41,806 nucleotides of DNA, from positions 1 to 41,806 of the forward strand of contig NZ_SCMU01000026.1 in the NCBI RefSeq assembly GCF_005503695.1, in the 5' to 3' direction. The stretch comes from Sphingopyxis sp. 2PD. GTDB lineage: Bacteria > Pseudomonadota > Alphaproteobacteria > Sphingomonadales > Sphingomonadaceae. A program made the translations under genes and the position numbers. Shown piece after piece: positions 7,815-16,425 of the stretch. The notes under the pieces were generated by a model. The model worked only from the letters and a program-made list of their open reading frames with translations, did not search any database and had not been told where the DNA came from. The first letter of the stretch is position 1. Every line of letters starts with the position of its first letter.

Positions 7815-8213
7815 ATGGCGACGCGGATCGAACAAGATGATCCACCGTTCGATGTCGAAGCTCGACGACTTGGCCTTTGCCGTGAACTACTTGTCGAACG
7901 GCAGATCATTGCGCGGTACCTCAAGAAGCAAGACTGGAGCCATGCGGGCTGGATCATGCTACTGGAACTCTATGTCGCGGATACGGTCGGTAAAGGGCTG
8001 CCGGTTTCAAGCCTAGGATATGCGAGTGGCGTTTCGGTTCCGACGGCGACGCGGCAGACAACTGAGATGGAATCGCGGAAACTTGTGGCTCGCGAGCGCG
8101 ATCCTCACGACGGGCGCCGAACGAACATCGCCCTGACCGCTCGCGGTCGAGCGACCCTGCGGTGCATTCTAGACGACTATGCGAAGTCCCGGGCGAATGT
8201 GCCGCTCCGATAG
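7815..8213 (+). CDS. MarR-family transcriptional regulator
   Basis: This 132-aa protein has a winged HTH: SHAGWIMLLELYVAD, then VSSLGYASGVSVPTATRQTTEMESRKLVARERDPHDGRRTNIALTARG. The wing (R-DP-DGRR----LT-RG) is the MarR signature. The N-terminal helix (LCRELLVERQIIARYL) would form part of the dimer interface. It stands alone on the plus strand, about 220 bp downstream of the divergently transcribed toxin-antitoxin pair. No effector-binding residues or target operon are evident. It appears complete. Confidence 0.82.
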   Translation: MATRIEQDDPPFDVEARRLGLCRELLVERQIIARYLKKQDWSHAGWIMLLELYVADTVGKGLPVSSLGYASGVSVPTATRQTTEMESRKLVARERDPHDGRRTNIALTARGRATLRCILDDYAKSRANVPLR

Positions 8214-8386
8214 AATCTGATTGGCCGCCGCGTTCTCGATCGTCCAGAACACAATCTATCATACCTAAGCGAGGGACGGGGAATCCGGCCTCAAGTCCAA
8301 GGGAGGAGGAGGGAAGCTGACGTTGGTGTGAAGTTGCAAATGGGAACAGGAGATGGCTGGATGCTCACCGGATCAGGGAAGGCAAT

Positions 8387-8908
8387 ATGTCCATTTCCGG
8401 AAACTCTTTCGATTCCTTCAATCGGCATCTTCTGATAGGCTGCCGACCGAGAAAACCCATGCAGGCGAGCCAACCTTCCAACGTATCAACAGCCGAGACC
8501 GCGCGGCCGCCCGTTGCGCGCAATTGGCTCTGGAAGCCTTGGTACGCGAAGCTCTGGTGGGCGGCGATCCCGGTCTACTGGACAGGCGCGGTGGCCTCGC
8601 TGAAGGTCCCGGCACTGGCGGAGTTCTACACCAGCGCTCTCGCAGGCTATCTCAACATGCTGTTCTTTCCGCCGACGGCACTACTGGTGCTTGGTTTCGG
8701 GTTCGTCAAAGCTTGGCTCGACAGGCCGCTATCTGGCGAGCCTCTCTCGGACGAGGAAATCGGCGAACTCGAGCAGATGAGGATGGAGGACGAGCACTGG
8801 GAGCGTCTTGGGCGACCTCATTGGTCGGTCGACATCTATGATCCGCGCTCCGGCGGACTATATATCGGCAACCCACTCAGCCTTCAGCACCCTGGACGTC
8901 GAGATTAG
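8387..8908 (+). CDS. Small membrane protein beside traG, unknown function
   Basis: This 173-aa protein (149 aa from the alternative ATG at 8459, MQASQPSN) has two membrane segments, LWWAAIPVYWTGAVASL and YLNMLFFPPTALLVLGFGFV. An acidic cytoplasmic-type stretch follows (LSDEEIGELEQMRMEDEHWERLG) and then a conserved-looking end (RPHWSVDIYDPRSGGLYIGNPLS). I do not recognise the family. It converges on traG, with the stop codons overlapping by 4 bp, so it is outside the tra operon but next to its end. GGAAGG lies just upstream of 8387. Confidence 0.7.
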   Translation: MSISGNSFDSFNRHLLIGCRPRKPMQASQPSNVSTAETARPPVARNWLWKPWYAKLWWAAIPVYWTGAVASLKVPALAEFYTSALAGYLNMLFFPPTALLVLGFGFVKAWLDRPLSGEPLSDEEIGELEQMRMEDEHWERLGRPHWSVDIYDPRSGGLYIGNPLSLQHPGRRD

Positions 8909-11900
8909 CGCTTCTTGTAGCTGCTATCTCCGTCGAATGGACCATTTGCTAGGTCGGTCGAAAATCGGCCACTGCTCAAGATCGAGGATTGTTCGAGCGA
9001 CGTCATCGGTCCAGTAATATCGGCGGTTCCACGTGCGGAATCGGCTTGCCCAAGGTAGCGATTTCGCAGCCCCTCGGGGCCAAGCACCTGACGGTTCAGC
9101 TCGCTCGTAAATGTCATTTCAGGGTTTGCAGAGCGCGCAGCCGCCCGCTCTGCGGCGGATATCGCCTCGCGTACATCATAGTTTACGATATCGAGCGAGG
9201 CCCGAGCTGTCTCGTTACTCGTGCCCATGTCGCTGCTGCTATATCCCAAGCTCCCGCCGACGCTCCCTGACGTTGCTGTCTGTGATCGTTCCTTACCCTT
9301 GGCCGGACCACCACGCGACGCATAGTCACTGCTTTGGGCACTTGCGCCGACATTGCCGCCAACCGCAGTTCCCATTGAGATTTGGTCTTGCGCCGAGCGA
9401 GATATAGCCCGCTGCCATCCCGTCTGGGCCATGATCGCCGACACGTCGCGTTGAAGCGTATCCGCAACCTGCGGATTGAGCCGCCACTCGCCGTTGCGGT
9501 CCATTTCGAAGCCACCGCGCAGCCAGTTCGCCATCATCGCCTGACCCTCGGGTCCGCTGCTTAGCATGTTTTCGATGGTATCGGGTCCGGCTTGCTTGCC
9601 GGCCTCATATTTGGTGCTGGTGTCGCTGCGTGCGGACTGCGTGAACCCGGTGCTGCTCGACACGAGCAGGTCGTTGTCCGCGAAGCTGAACCGGGCGCGG
9701 CCTCCCTCGGCGATCGTGCCATATTGGCTGTCGTTGATGAGGCCTGCGGCGCGGAGCTGCCGCGCGACGTCGGGCGAGACATTGAGATTGAGATCGCCAT
9801 TCTGCGCCATGGCGAGCTCGCGCTTGGTCATGTTGATGCCCTCGCTGCGCAGCAGCCCCTGCATGCGTGTCAACCGCTCATTGTCCACGATCCGCGTCAG
9901 CCGCTCGTTGCGCGCACGATCGGCAATTCCGGCCGCGCCACCCTCGGCCATGTCGACCTGGTTGCCCGCCGTGCGGCTCAGTGCCTGGATGAAGGCGTCG
10001 AGCCGGGCCGCCTCGCGCGTCGATACGCCGGCAGCCGCCGCACCTTCCGCAAACCCGAAATTATCGCTCTGCCGTCGCTGCTCGCCGATGCGCGCGGCGC
10101 CGCGCACGCCATCGTGGCCGACTTCGCGCTGGGCATCGAGCTTGCCCGAGCGCTCGGCAAAATCGTAACCAGCGGCCTCGCGCGTGCGGCCATAGACGCT
10201 CGTGCCTTCGCGTGCCGCCTCGGCGGTCGCGCCGTCGGCGGTGCCGAGCTGGACCGAGGCGTTATAGGTTTCCAGCGCACGCATGACCTGCGCCTCATTG
10301 CGGCCCGTCGCGCGGGAGAGGGAGGTAATCGCCGACGAGCGCGCCTCGCCCGAGAGGGTGTTGATGAAGCCGATGCGGCGCGAGGTTTCGTCGATGGAGA
10401 GGCCGAGCATCGACGCGGAATTGCGCTGCCCCTCGTTGTTCCCGGTGCGCCACGCCTGCTCGGTCGCGACGTTGCGGCGTTCGATCCCCGCGACATTGTC
10501 GCCCGCATAGTCGCGTCGGCCTTCCATAGCGCCGACGTTGACCTGCGCAGCCGTGAGATCGTTCCGCAGCATTGCCTCCTGGTCGTACGTGTTGGCGATC
10601 AACTTCGCGAAGGTCGGGTCGGCCGATGCCTGCGCGATCACGGTCGAGGCCTTCAGCGCAGCGTCTTTCTGATCATAGCCATTGCGCTCGAAATGCCGCT
10701 GCGCGCCCCGCATCATCATGTCGTAGGCGCGCGTATCGCCGAAGGCTTTCCACTGCACCATGTTCTGCGCGAAGCCGGCGAAGGCGCGTTCGCCCGCCTG
10801 GCCCGGCCCAAAATAGCTCGTGCCGAGACTACGTAGCGCGTCCTTCTCGGCGAAATTGTGGATCGCCGACGTCGTCGCATTGGCGCGCACCGCTGCGGCC
10901 GTCGCGGGATGAGTGAGGTCGCGGCCGACGAGGGCAGGGGCGAGCCCCCCGAGCTCGCGTGCGGCGTCCGTGACGCCGAGCCCGAAGCCGGTCGCTCCCG
11001 GCGCGCCAGGCGTGCGATCGCTGAGATAGCCACCTGCGGCGCCGAAGGCGCGATTGGTACCGAAGGTAGACCGCTCTCCGAAGTCGCCGAAGCTCGACGC
11101 CGCACTGCGCCGTGCGGTCGTGCCGGTCGCCGAGGCCTGCGCCTCGAGCGCCTGCGCGCGGCCTTCATGCGTCATGATCGGGGTGGCGGCCGCGGTGCCC
11201 TGGCCCTGCACGCCGAGCGCGCCGCTGGTGAAGGAGGTGAACACATTGCCCGAGAAGCGGAACACGGTGAAGACAAAGGCGCCGGCCAGCCCGGCGGCCG
11301 CGGTGCGAAAGCTTCCGAAGATTGCGAGCGCCTTCATCGCCGAACCTGGCGCCAGCATCCAGGCGTTCGCCGCGACATGGTTCGAGCGCATCTCGGCAAG
11401 CACGTCCATCGCGCGGCCGAGCGTGAGCTGGTAGATTCCGGCATCGATCACGCCCCACATGGCGACGAAGACGAAGAGGCCAAGCGCGAAGCTCGCGACG
11501 CGCAGGTTGATCGGGGTCAGGATGAAGAGCAGCGCGATCGGCATCATGAACAGCATGATGCCGAAGACAGTGGCGCGGATCGTCGGCATCCATTCGTTCG
11601 CCGTCGACATGGTGGCGAGACCGCTCGAGACGACGGCACGGTTCGCCATGACGCGCGCGGCGGTCGCAGGGCTATCTTCGAACAGCACGTCGCCGACGGC
11701 GTTGCCGAGGTTGATGTTCGTCATCAGCTGCTGGAGCGTCAGCGGCGTCGCGAGCATCTTGTCACCGAGCGCTCCGAGGTTCGACCGGCAGCGCTGGAGC
11801 TGAGCCGCGTTCGAGACGTCATAGCCGGTGCGCTCGCAGACCTGTTGACTGTAACCGTGGAACAGCGACGGATCGGAAAGCCGGTCCGAGATATGCGTCC

Positions 11901-12645
11901 AAGTCTCGGTGCAGCTCACCGTTGTTCCGCCCTTGTCGGTGGCAGTGAAGACGGTGCTGAAGGTCGCCGGCCCAGACATCGCGGCAAAAGCCGCGGGAAG
12001 ATCGTTCGTGGTACGAAAGAGTTGATCGTCGTCGATGCCATAGGCGGGAGAGACGCGCGCGACGGGATAGCATTGCCGGACATAATCCTTGATCGTTGCA
12101 TCGAGGAAGGTGTCGGTCATCGGCCCTCGCGGGCTAACAGCGTTCAGGAACAAGTCAAAGCTGTGACCACCCGCACCGAACTCGAGCTTGGCATTGGGGT
12201 CGATCGTATTATCGTCGATCGTCTCGGCGATCGCCCGCTCCATCATATTGGTGACGCCCGCGACGAGAACGATCAGGTTCGGGACGTCGCCAACGGGCTG
12301 ATAGGCGTTGCGGACCCGGTCGTAGACATGGACGGTGCCCGTGGTCGCAACCATGCCGACGAAAAGCCCGATGCCGACGAGCGTCTGAAAGCCGAAAGCG
12401 ACGATCCCCATGCCGTTGCCGCGCACGCTCGCGAGTAGCGCGCCGAGCGCGATCCCGGCGACCGCGACGATGAGCACCAGCGTTTCGTAGCGCGGATCGG
12501 CAAAGATCATCGAGACGAGCCGGAACGCGTCGACGGTCTCGTTGAACCCGTCATAGGTGTGGAAGCTGGTTTCGAGCGCTAGCGCAGCGGTCGGCACGGT
12601 GGCGGCGAGGGCGGCGATCAGCGCGGAAAGGAATCGGGAGCACAT
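8905..12645 (-). CDS. traG: Conjugal transfer protein TraG (mating-pair stabilisation, inner membrane)
   Basis: This 1246-aa protein matches the F-type TraG N-terminal domain. It has an export-type N-terminus (FLSALIAALAATVPTAALA), then membrane segments around LVLIVAVAGIALGALLA and FGFQTLVGIGLFVGMVATTG, a periplasmic loop with Cys residues, and a second membrane cluster (IRATVFGIMLFMMPIALLFIL, FALGLFVFVAMWGVIDAGIY). A long Ala/Gly/Ser/Arg-rich hydrophilic C-terminus from about residue 500 is expected to lie in the periplasm and contact the recipient or support pilus assembly. It follows traH by 5 nt and is the last gene of the tra operon in this window. The frame is intact. Confidence 0.9.
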   Translation of the reverse strand: MCSRFLSALIAALAATVPTAALALETSFHTYDGFNETVDAFRLVSMIFADPRYETLVLIVAVAGIALGALLASVRGNGMGIVAFGFQTLVGIGLFVGMVATTGTVHVYDRVRNAYQPVGDVPNLIVLVAGVTNMMERAIAETIDDNTIDPNAKLEFGAGGHSFDLFLNAVSPRGPMTDTFLDATIKDYVRQCYPVARVSPAYGIDDDQLFRTTNDLPAAFAAMSGPATFSTVFTATDKGGTTVSCTETWTHISDRLSDPSLFHGYSQQVCERTGYDVSNAAQLQRCRSNLGALGDKMLATPLTLQQLMTNINLGNAVGDVLFEDSPATAARVMANRAVVSSGLATMSTANEWMPTIRATVFGIMLFMMPIALLFILTPINLRVASFALGLFVFVAMWGVIDAGIYQLTLGRAMDVLAEMRSNHVAANAWMLAPGSAMKALAIFGSFRTAAAGLAGAFVFTVFRFSGNVFTSFTSGALGVQGQGTAAATPIMTHEGRAQALEAQASATGTTARRSAASSFGDFGERSTFGTNRAFGAAGGYLSDRTPGAPGATGFGLGVTDAARELGGLAPALVGRDLTHPATAAAVRANATTSAIHNFAEKDALRSLGTSYFGPGQAGERAFAGFAQNMVQWKAFGDTRAYDMMMRGAQRHFERNGYDQKDAALKASTVIAQASADPTFAKLIANTYDQEAMLRNDLTAAQVNVGAMEGRRDYAGDNVAGIERRNVATEQAWRTGNNEGQRNSASMLGLSIDETSRRIGFINTLSGEARSSAITSLSRATGRNEAQVMRALETYNASVQLGTADGATAEAAREGTSVYGRTREAAGYDFAERSGKLDAQREVGHDGVRGAARIGEQRRQSDNFGFAEGAAAAGVSTREAARLDAFIQALSRTAGNQVDMAEGGAAGIADRARNERLTRIVDNERLTRMQGLLRSEGINMTKRELAMAQNGDLNLNVSPDVARQLRAAGLINDSQYGTIAEGGRARFSFADNDLLVSSSTGFTQSARSDTSTKYEAGKQAGPDTIENMLSSGPEGQAMMANWLRGGFEMDRNGEWRLNPQVADTLQRDVSAIMAQTGWQRAISRSAQDQISMGTAVGGNVGASAQSSDYASRGGPAKGKERSQTATSGSVGGSLGYSSSDMGTSNETARASLDIVNYDVREAISAAERAAARSANPEMTFTSELNRQVLGPEGLRNRYLGQADSARGTADITGPMTSLEQSSILSSGRFSTDLANGPFDGDSSYKKR

Positions 12646-12650
12646 CGCGA

Positions 12651-14078
12651 TCAGCGATTGCGGTTAGCGGCGGCACCGGCGGCGTCGCGCGCGTCGCGGT
12701 CGCGCTGGCGGACGAGCCCGGCATAGTTCGCCGAGAGGTTGGCCTGGTTCAGCGCCGCCATATAGGACTGGCGCATCTGCGCGCGCTGGCGCAGCACTTC
12801 CTCGCGAAGATCGCGCAGCTGCTCTATCCCCTTGGTGAGGATGCGCGTCTGGCAGATATTGGCATTGCCTGCGTCGGCGGCACCGGCGGCCGACGTGCCG
12901 CGCTCGGCATTCGACAGCGCGAAATCGATGCTGCGAGTGAGATCATTGAGCATCTGGTAGGCGAGGGTCAGGGCGACCAGTTCGTCGGTATCGCCGATCA
13001 CGGCATCCTCGACGCCTTCGCGCACGCCCCATTCGAGCATCCGGTAGATGGGGAGCGTCTTCACATTGGCGACGAACTGGCGCTCTTCGGCAGTCAGCGC
13101 GGCGCGGGTGCGGATCTTGGTCGCGATCGTCTGCATCCGTTCACGCGCGAGGACGAGCGCGCCGCGGCCCGGCCCGTCAGTCGCGCAGTCAGCGCTGGTC
13201 GGCGGGACGTTGAGCGACCGGGCCTGGACACGTCCGGTCAGGAAATCCTCGACGCCTTCGGTGTCCTGACGCGGGCAGGCAGGGATGGCCGAAAAGAGCG
13301 GCACCTTGTCGGTCGCGTCCCAACGCATGTAAACATCGCCGACCCGCGCACGCATCACGCTGGTCCATTCGCTGGCGCCGACGCGCGCGGCGGCGTGCGC
13401 GAGCAGCGAGCCGGTGCGGAAGATGTCGGTGACCTCGCGCGGGCAGTTGGCGAGCGCTTCCTTCAGATCCTCGGTCGGATTATTATTGTTCGCCTCAATC
13501 TTCTCGCGGCTTTGCTGATAACTTTTCGCATAACCCTGCTTGATCGAGCGATAGCCGGTCATCTCCTCGATGATCCCCGACATATTGTCGTCTCCTCGAG
13601 CGATCTGAACCATGCGGTTCGCAAGGCGGCAGTCGTTGACCTGGATCGAGTTCAGGAAGTTGGTCGCCGCCTCCATCTTCGAGATGATGTTGCCCATCTT
13701 CTCGTCGAGGGTTTCGAGGAGATACTGGAAGGCGACGGCGGGCGCGGCCTGCAGGATGCTCTCGAGCTTCTGGACGAGATAGTCGGGATCGAGAAACGAC
13801 ATGCCGCCGAGGAACATGTCGATGCCACCGCAGCCCGCGCGCACCTTGGGCAGCGTCACGCTCATCAGATAGTCGTTGTGGACGTCGACGCGGCCCGAGA
13901 AGCCGCCCGCGGTCACATAACCGCGCGCCTGGTCCTCGAAACTGCCGGGCGACGTGTAGGTCACATTGTCGAACCAATGCTCGGCCCAGCTTTGGGCATA
14001 GGCTCCCGGCGCGCCGGCTCCGCAGGTTGACAGGATGAGGGCGATCATAATGGCGCGGCGGCCGCCAAGCGAGGACAT
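12651..14078 (-). CDS. traH: Conjugal transfer protein TraH
   Basis: This 475-aa F-type TraH has a signal peptide (IMIALILSTCGAGAPGAYA), the family hallmark FEDQARGYVTAGGFSGRV close to the mature N-terminus, then RAGCGGIDMFLGGMSFLDPDYLVQ. Helical and coiled segments occupy the rest, ending RDRDARDAAGAAANRNR. TraH is a periplasmic factor for pilus assembly and outer membrane complex formation. It is coupled to traG (5-nt gap). Upstream it is separated from the rest of the operon by two toxin-antitoxin-like cassettes, so its promoter is unclear. Confidence 0.92.
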   Translation of the reverse strand: MSSLGGRRAIMIALILSTCGAGAPGAYAQSWAEHWFDNVTYTSPGSFEDQARGYVTAGGFSGRVDVHNDYLMSVTLPKVRAGCGGIDMFLGGMSFLDPDYLVQKLESILQAAPAVAFQYLLETLDEKMGNIISKMEAATNFLNSIQVNDCRLANRMVQIARGDDNMSGIIEEMTGYRSIKQGYAKSYQQSREKIEANNNNPTEDLKEALANCPREVTDIFRTGSLLAHAAARVGASEWTSVMRARVGDVYMRWDATDKVPLFSAIPACPRQDTEGVEDFLTGRVQARSLNVPPTSADCATDGPGRGALVLARERMQTIATKIRTRAALTAEERQFVANVKTLPIYRMLEWGVREGVEDAVIGDTDELVALTLAYQMLNDLTRSIDFALSNAERGTSAAGAADAGNANICQTRILTKGIEQLRDLREEVLRQRAQMRQSYMAALNQANLSANYAGLVRQRDRDARDAAGAAANRNR

Positions 14079-14337
14079 CAGCGTTCTTTCTCAGGGGCGG
14101 GATGTGGCAGGCTGAACCCGCTCAGGGTCGCTTGTGTTGACCTCTCGCGACAAGGGCAGAGGCACGTACGCGCCTCTCAGAGGCAAGGTCCTTCCGCCAA
14201 TATGTCCCACGCGAAATGGGCCACTGCCATGTCGATCATCGCCTCGTCCCATGTTTCAGGGTCGGCAAGATGCCGTGATGGATTGCAAACGCTTTCAAAG
14301 GTTCGTATGTGTATGATCTAAGAAAAGGATACACATC

Positions 14338-14532
14338 ATGCGGACCAACATCGTCATCGACGATAATCTTATGAGCGAAGCTCTCCGGGCAACGGGCCTC
14401 AAGACAAAGCGTGAGGCCGTTGAGCTCGGCTTGCGGACGTTGCTTCGGCTTCGCAAACAGGACGAGATTCGGAAGTTTCGGGGTAAGCTCGCTTGGACGG
14501 GCGATCTTGATGCCATGAGAACCGACGGGTGA
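14338..14532 (+). CDS. vapB: VapB-type antitoxin
   Basis: This 64-aa protein (MRTNIVIDDNLMSEALRATG, then LKTKREAVELGLRTLLRLRKQDEI) is a typical ribbon-helix-helix VapB antitoxin. The C-terminal segment FRGKLAWTGDLDAMRTDG matches VapB tails that insert into the PIN active site. Its stop overlaps the GTG start of the toxin gene (GTGA). It runs against the tra operon and sits between traH and the AbiEii-like cassette. Confidence 0.92.
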   Translation: MRTNIVIDDNLMSEALRATGLKTKREAVELGLRTLLRLRKQDEIRKFRGKLAWTGDLDAMRTDG

Positions 14533-14936
14533 TCCTCGTCGATTCCAGCGTCTGGATCGATTATTTCCGGGGCGATGCCACACCGCAGACGGAACGATTA
14601 GACGCATTGCTAGGCGCCGAGCCACTGCTGACCGGCGACATCATTCTGGCTGAAGTCCTGCAGGGTTTCACCAGCGACCGCGACTTCAACGTCGGGCTGA
14701 GATTGATGGGGTCTCTCGACCAGATCGATATCGGAGGTCGCGATATCGCGATCCAGGCGGCCCGAAACTTTCGGGCACTACGCGGCAAAGGGGCCACTAT
14801 TCGCAAGACCATCGATACGCTTATCGCCACCCGTTGCATAGAAGACGGGTTAGCACTGCTCTACAGCGACCGCGATTTTGATCCTTTCGTGGAACATCTC
14901 GGACTCTCGTCGGCCATGTCGGACGCACGCCGATGA
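14529..14936 (+). CDS. vapC: VapC PIN-domain ribonuclease toxin
   Basis: This 135-aa VapC starts at GTG 14529, overlapping the vapB stop. PIN acidic residues are visible: Asp4 and Asp10 in ILVDSSVWIDYFRG, Glu in ILAEVLQGF, Asp in RKTIDTLIATRCIEDG, and LLYSDRDFDPF at the end. VapC toxins cleave tRNA or rRNA sites; the target here is unknown. The pair is complete and is followed at once by a strong hairpin (14941-14981). Confidence 0.92.
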   Translation: MILVDSSVWIDYFRGDATPQTERLDALLGAEPLLTGDIILAEVLQGFTSDRDFNVGLRLMGSLDQIDIGGRDIAIQAARNFRALRGKGATIRKTIDTLIATRCIEDGLALLYSDRDFDPFVEHLGLSSAMSDARR

Positions 14937-14940
14937 TGTG

Positions 14941-14981
14941 ATCCCTGCAAATCTGGATCGTAGCTCCAGATTTGCAGGGAT
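14941..14981. terminator. Perfect 17-bp inverted repeat hairpin after vapC
   Basis: The arms 14941-14957 and 14965-14981 are perfect reverse complements around a 7-nt loop (tcgtagc). The hairpin begins 5 nt after the vapC stop. There is no U-tract, so a simple intrinsic terminator is not certain. It also lies next to the edge of the tra-like fragment on the other side and could mark the end of the mobile VapBC cassette. Confidence 0.55.
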
Positions 14982-15059
14982 AAGTCGTTGCTCGATTTCG
15001 CTTCTTCGCCCTGAACGGATATCCAACCGGAATAAGCTCGAAGTTATGGCTTTGCTCGG

Positions 15060-15275
15060 CGTTGCGGTGAGATGTCCGGCCCTTGAGCAACAATTCCCGT
15101 GAATTTCGAAAACGCCCGGACCCCGGCTTGCAGGGCGCATGCCGGTCAGTATCTTTACGGCGAGATATAAATTGCGCGCGATATTGGGCGCATGATTCGG
15201 TGCCAACGGCAATCGGAATGATCCGGTTCGTATCGTTCACCGGTCGGACTCATGCGGCCGGGTATCCGGATTCAG
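15060..15275 (-). pseudogene. Diverged fragment of the TrbB-like thioredoxin-fold gene (3' end)
   Basis: The minus strand encodes VNDTNRIIPIAVGT, then in a shifted frame NHAPNIARNLYLAVKILTGMRP, closely matching the C-terminus of the gene at 16426-16986 (MNDTNRIIPIAVGT-DHAPNLARNLYLAAKMLTGVRP). The nucleotide match to about 16440-16640 is clear but imperfect (roughly four bases in five by eye). A TGA replaces a Trp codon and a 1-nt insertion breaks the frame. It lies at the far side of the AbiEii-like cassette. It is therefore a decayed piece of a related tra locus, not a fresh duplication of the local gene. Confidence 0.8.
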
Positions 15276-15953
15276 GATAGGCTGTTTCGCTGAAGCTCGT
15301 CCGATCAGGTCTCGACTGATTTCTCGGGAGTGGGCAACGAGATTGCGCGTCTTTTCGCGAAGCATGAGCTGGCCAATAATCCCTTCAACATAGGCGGGAT
15401 TCGTTTTGTTGATGACTGCCAGAGCCGTTTCGCACCTCGCGCGGCCGCAATGCTCAATAGCCCCGACTACATAGTCGGGTCCAAAATGCTCGGCGACCGC
15501 TGCAAGGTCGAACATATCGCGCGGCTGGAAACTCCAACCGCGATAGAAGACCTTTTTAGCGATGATTTCCGCTGGCGTTTCAAGCGCGATGGCGTGACCT
15601 TGAACGTCGTGCGCTCGTGTTGGATCTGGAATGATGCTGTCGCAGCAGATGAAATCAATTTCGCCCAGATCGTGATAAGCAAGCTTCAGCATATCGGTGC
15701 CTGCCTGATAGCTGTCAGGAGCGTGATCGAGTTTGATGCCTTGCGTTTCCGGATTGAGAAATGGGAGGATTTGTGGATCGTCCAGAAACAGGTCGATGTC
15801 GTGACTTTCACGATGATCGATCTGCAGCATCAGTGCGGTTCCGCCGCCGAAGCTCCACTGAGGCGCGAAGCCGTTCGCCTTCCTGAAATGGTCAAGAATA
15901 TCTACGGCGAGATTGAAAAGGACCGGCCATTCGCTCGGCCGCTTTGCAGACAC
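15237..15953 (-). CDS. AbiEii/AbiGii-like nucleotidyltransferase toxin
   Basis: This 238-aa protein has the nucleotidyltransferase core GGTALMLQIDHRESHDIDLF, with the paired Asp of DID for metal binding, as in AbiEii/AbiGii toxins. Later features are YHDLGEIDFICCD (third acidic strand), LETPAEIIAKKVFYRG (conserved Lys) and RDMFDLAAVAEHFG. Family enzymes transfer nucleotides, for example to tRNA ends, and act in type IV-like toxin-antitoxin or phage-exclusion systems. The last ~15 residues lie in the tra-derived fragment, so the natural C-terminus may have been altered. The start lies 4 nt after the small partner gene. Confidence 0.85.
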   Translation of the reverse strand: MSAKRPSEWPVLFNLAVDILDHFRKANGFAPQWSFGGGTALMLQIDHRESHDIDLFLDDPQILPFLNPETQGIKLDHAPDSYQAGTDMLKLAYHDLGEIDFICCDSIIPDPTRAHDVQGHAIALETPAEIIAKKVFYRGWSFQPRDMFDLAAVAEHFGPDYVVGAIEHCGRARCETALAVINKTNPAYVEGIIGQLMLREKTRNLVAHSREISRDLIGRASAKQPILNPDTRPHESDR

Positions 15954-15957
15954 GGCG

Positions 15958-16233
15958 TCAGGCCGCCAGCAGTAGCGTGTAGCCCGAAAGTTCGGAGATT
16001 TTATCGGCGACTTGGCTCGCTTGACTTGCGTCTACGCCCATCGCTGCCATGAACTGTTCCTGGACGTTCAGCGGCACTTCGGAGAAGAAAGCGAAAACCG
16101 GCGCGTTGCAGTCAATCGCGCTCTTCAAGTCGACGATCATGGCAGCAAGCTGATGTGCGGAAACGGCCGCCCCATAAGGGGCGTTCACCGTCGTCAGCAC
16201 TTGAGTTACAGCGTTTGCCATCATTCCACTCAT
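15958..16233 (-). CDS. Small partner (putative antitoxin) of the AbiEii-like toxin
   Basis: This 91-aa, mostly helical protein has a hydrophobic mid-section (CNAPVFAFFSEVPLNVQEQF) and the end SQVADKISELSGYTLLLAA. I do not recognise the family. It has no winged-helix domain and is far shorter than the usual AbiEi antitoxin (about 200 aa or more). Its place, 4 nt upstream of the toxin gene in the same direction, makes an antitoxin role likely, but this is inferred from context only. Confidence 0.7.
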   Translation of the reverse strand: MSGMMANAVTQVLTTVNAPYGAAVSAHQLAAMIVDLKSAIDCNAPVFAFFSEVPLNVQEQFMAAMGVDASQASQVADKISELSGYTLLLAA

Positions 16234-16425
16234 AACACGATCCTGTTTGGATCGTTGTTTTCATATAGTCGCGAGCGGTTATCAAAACAAGAATCTCGCT
16301 CAGGTCGCGTCCTACGCCCGACGCGAGGCAATAATGACAAGACCAGATTCAGCTTATGAAGCATGCATCATGGCTTTGATGTTTCAAGCAGATTCCGCGC
16401 CAGAGCTAAGAAAGTTCCGTCCGGC

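Noticed and set aside
10081..10510. Repeat-like Arg-rich stretch that might suggest a repeat array
   Set aside because: It is ordinary traG coding sequence with GC-rich codon bias; no regular spacers or repeats as in CRISPR.
9592..12438. Long plus-strand frames opposite traG
   Set aside because: They are antisense to a clear TraG and have an Arg/Ala/Gly/Asp-rich composition, which is typical of shadow frames in GC-rich DNA.
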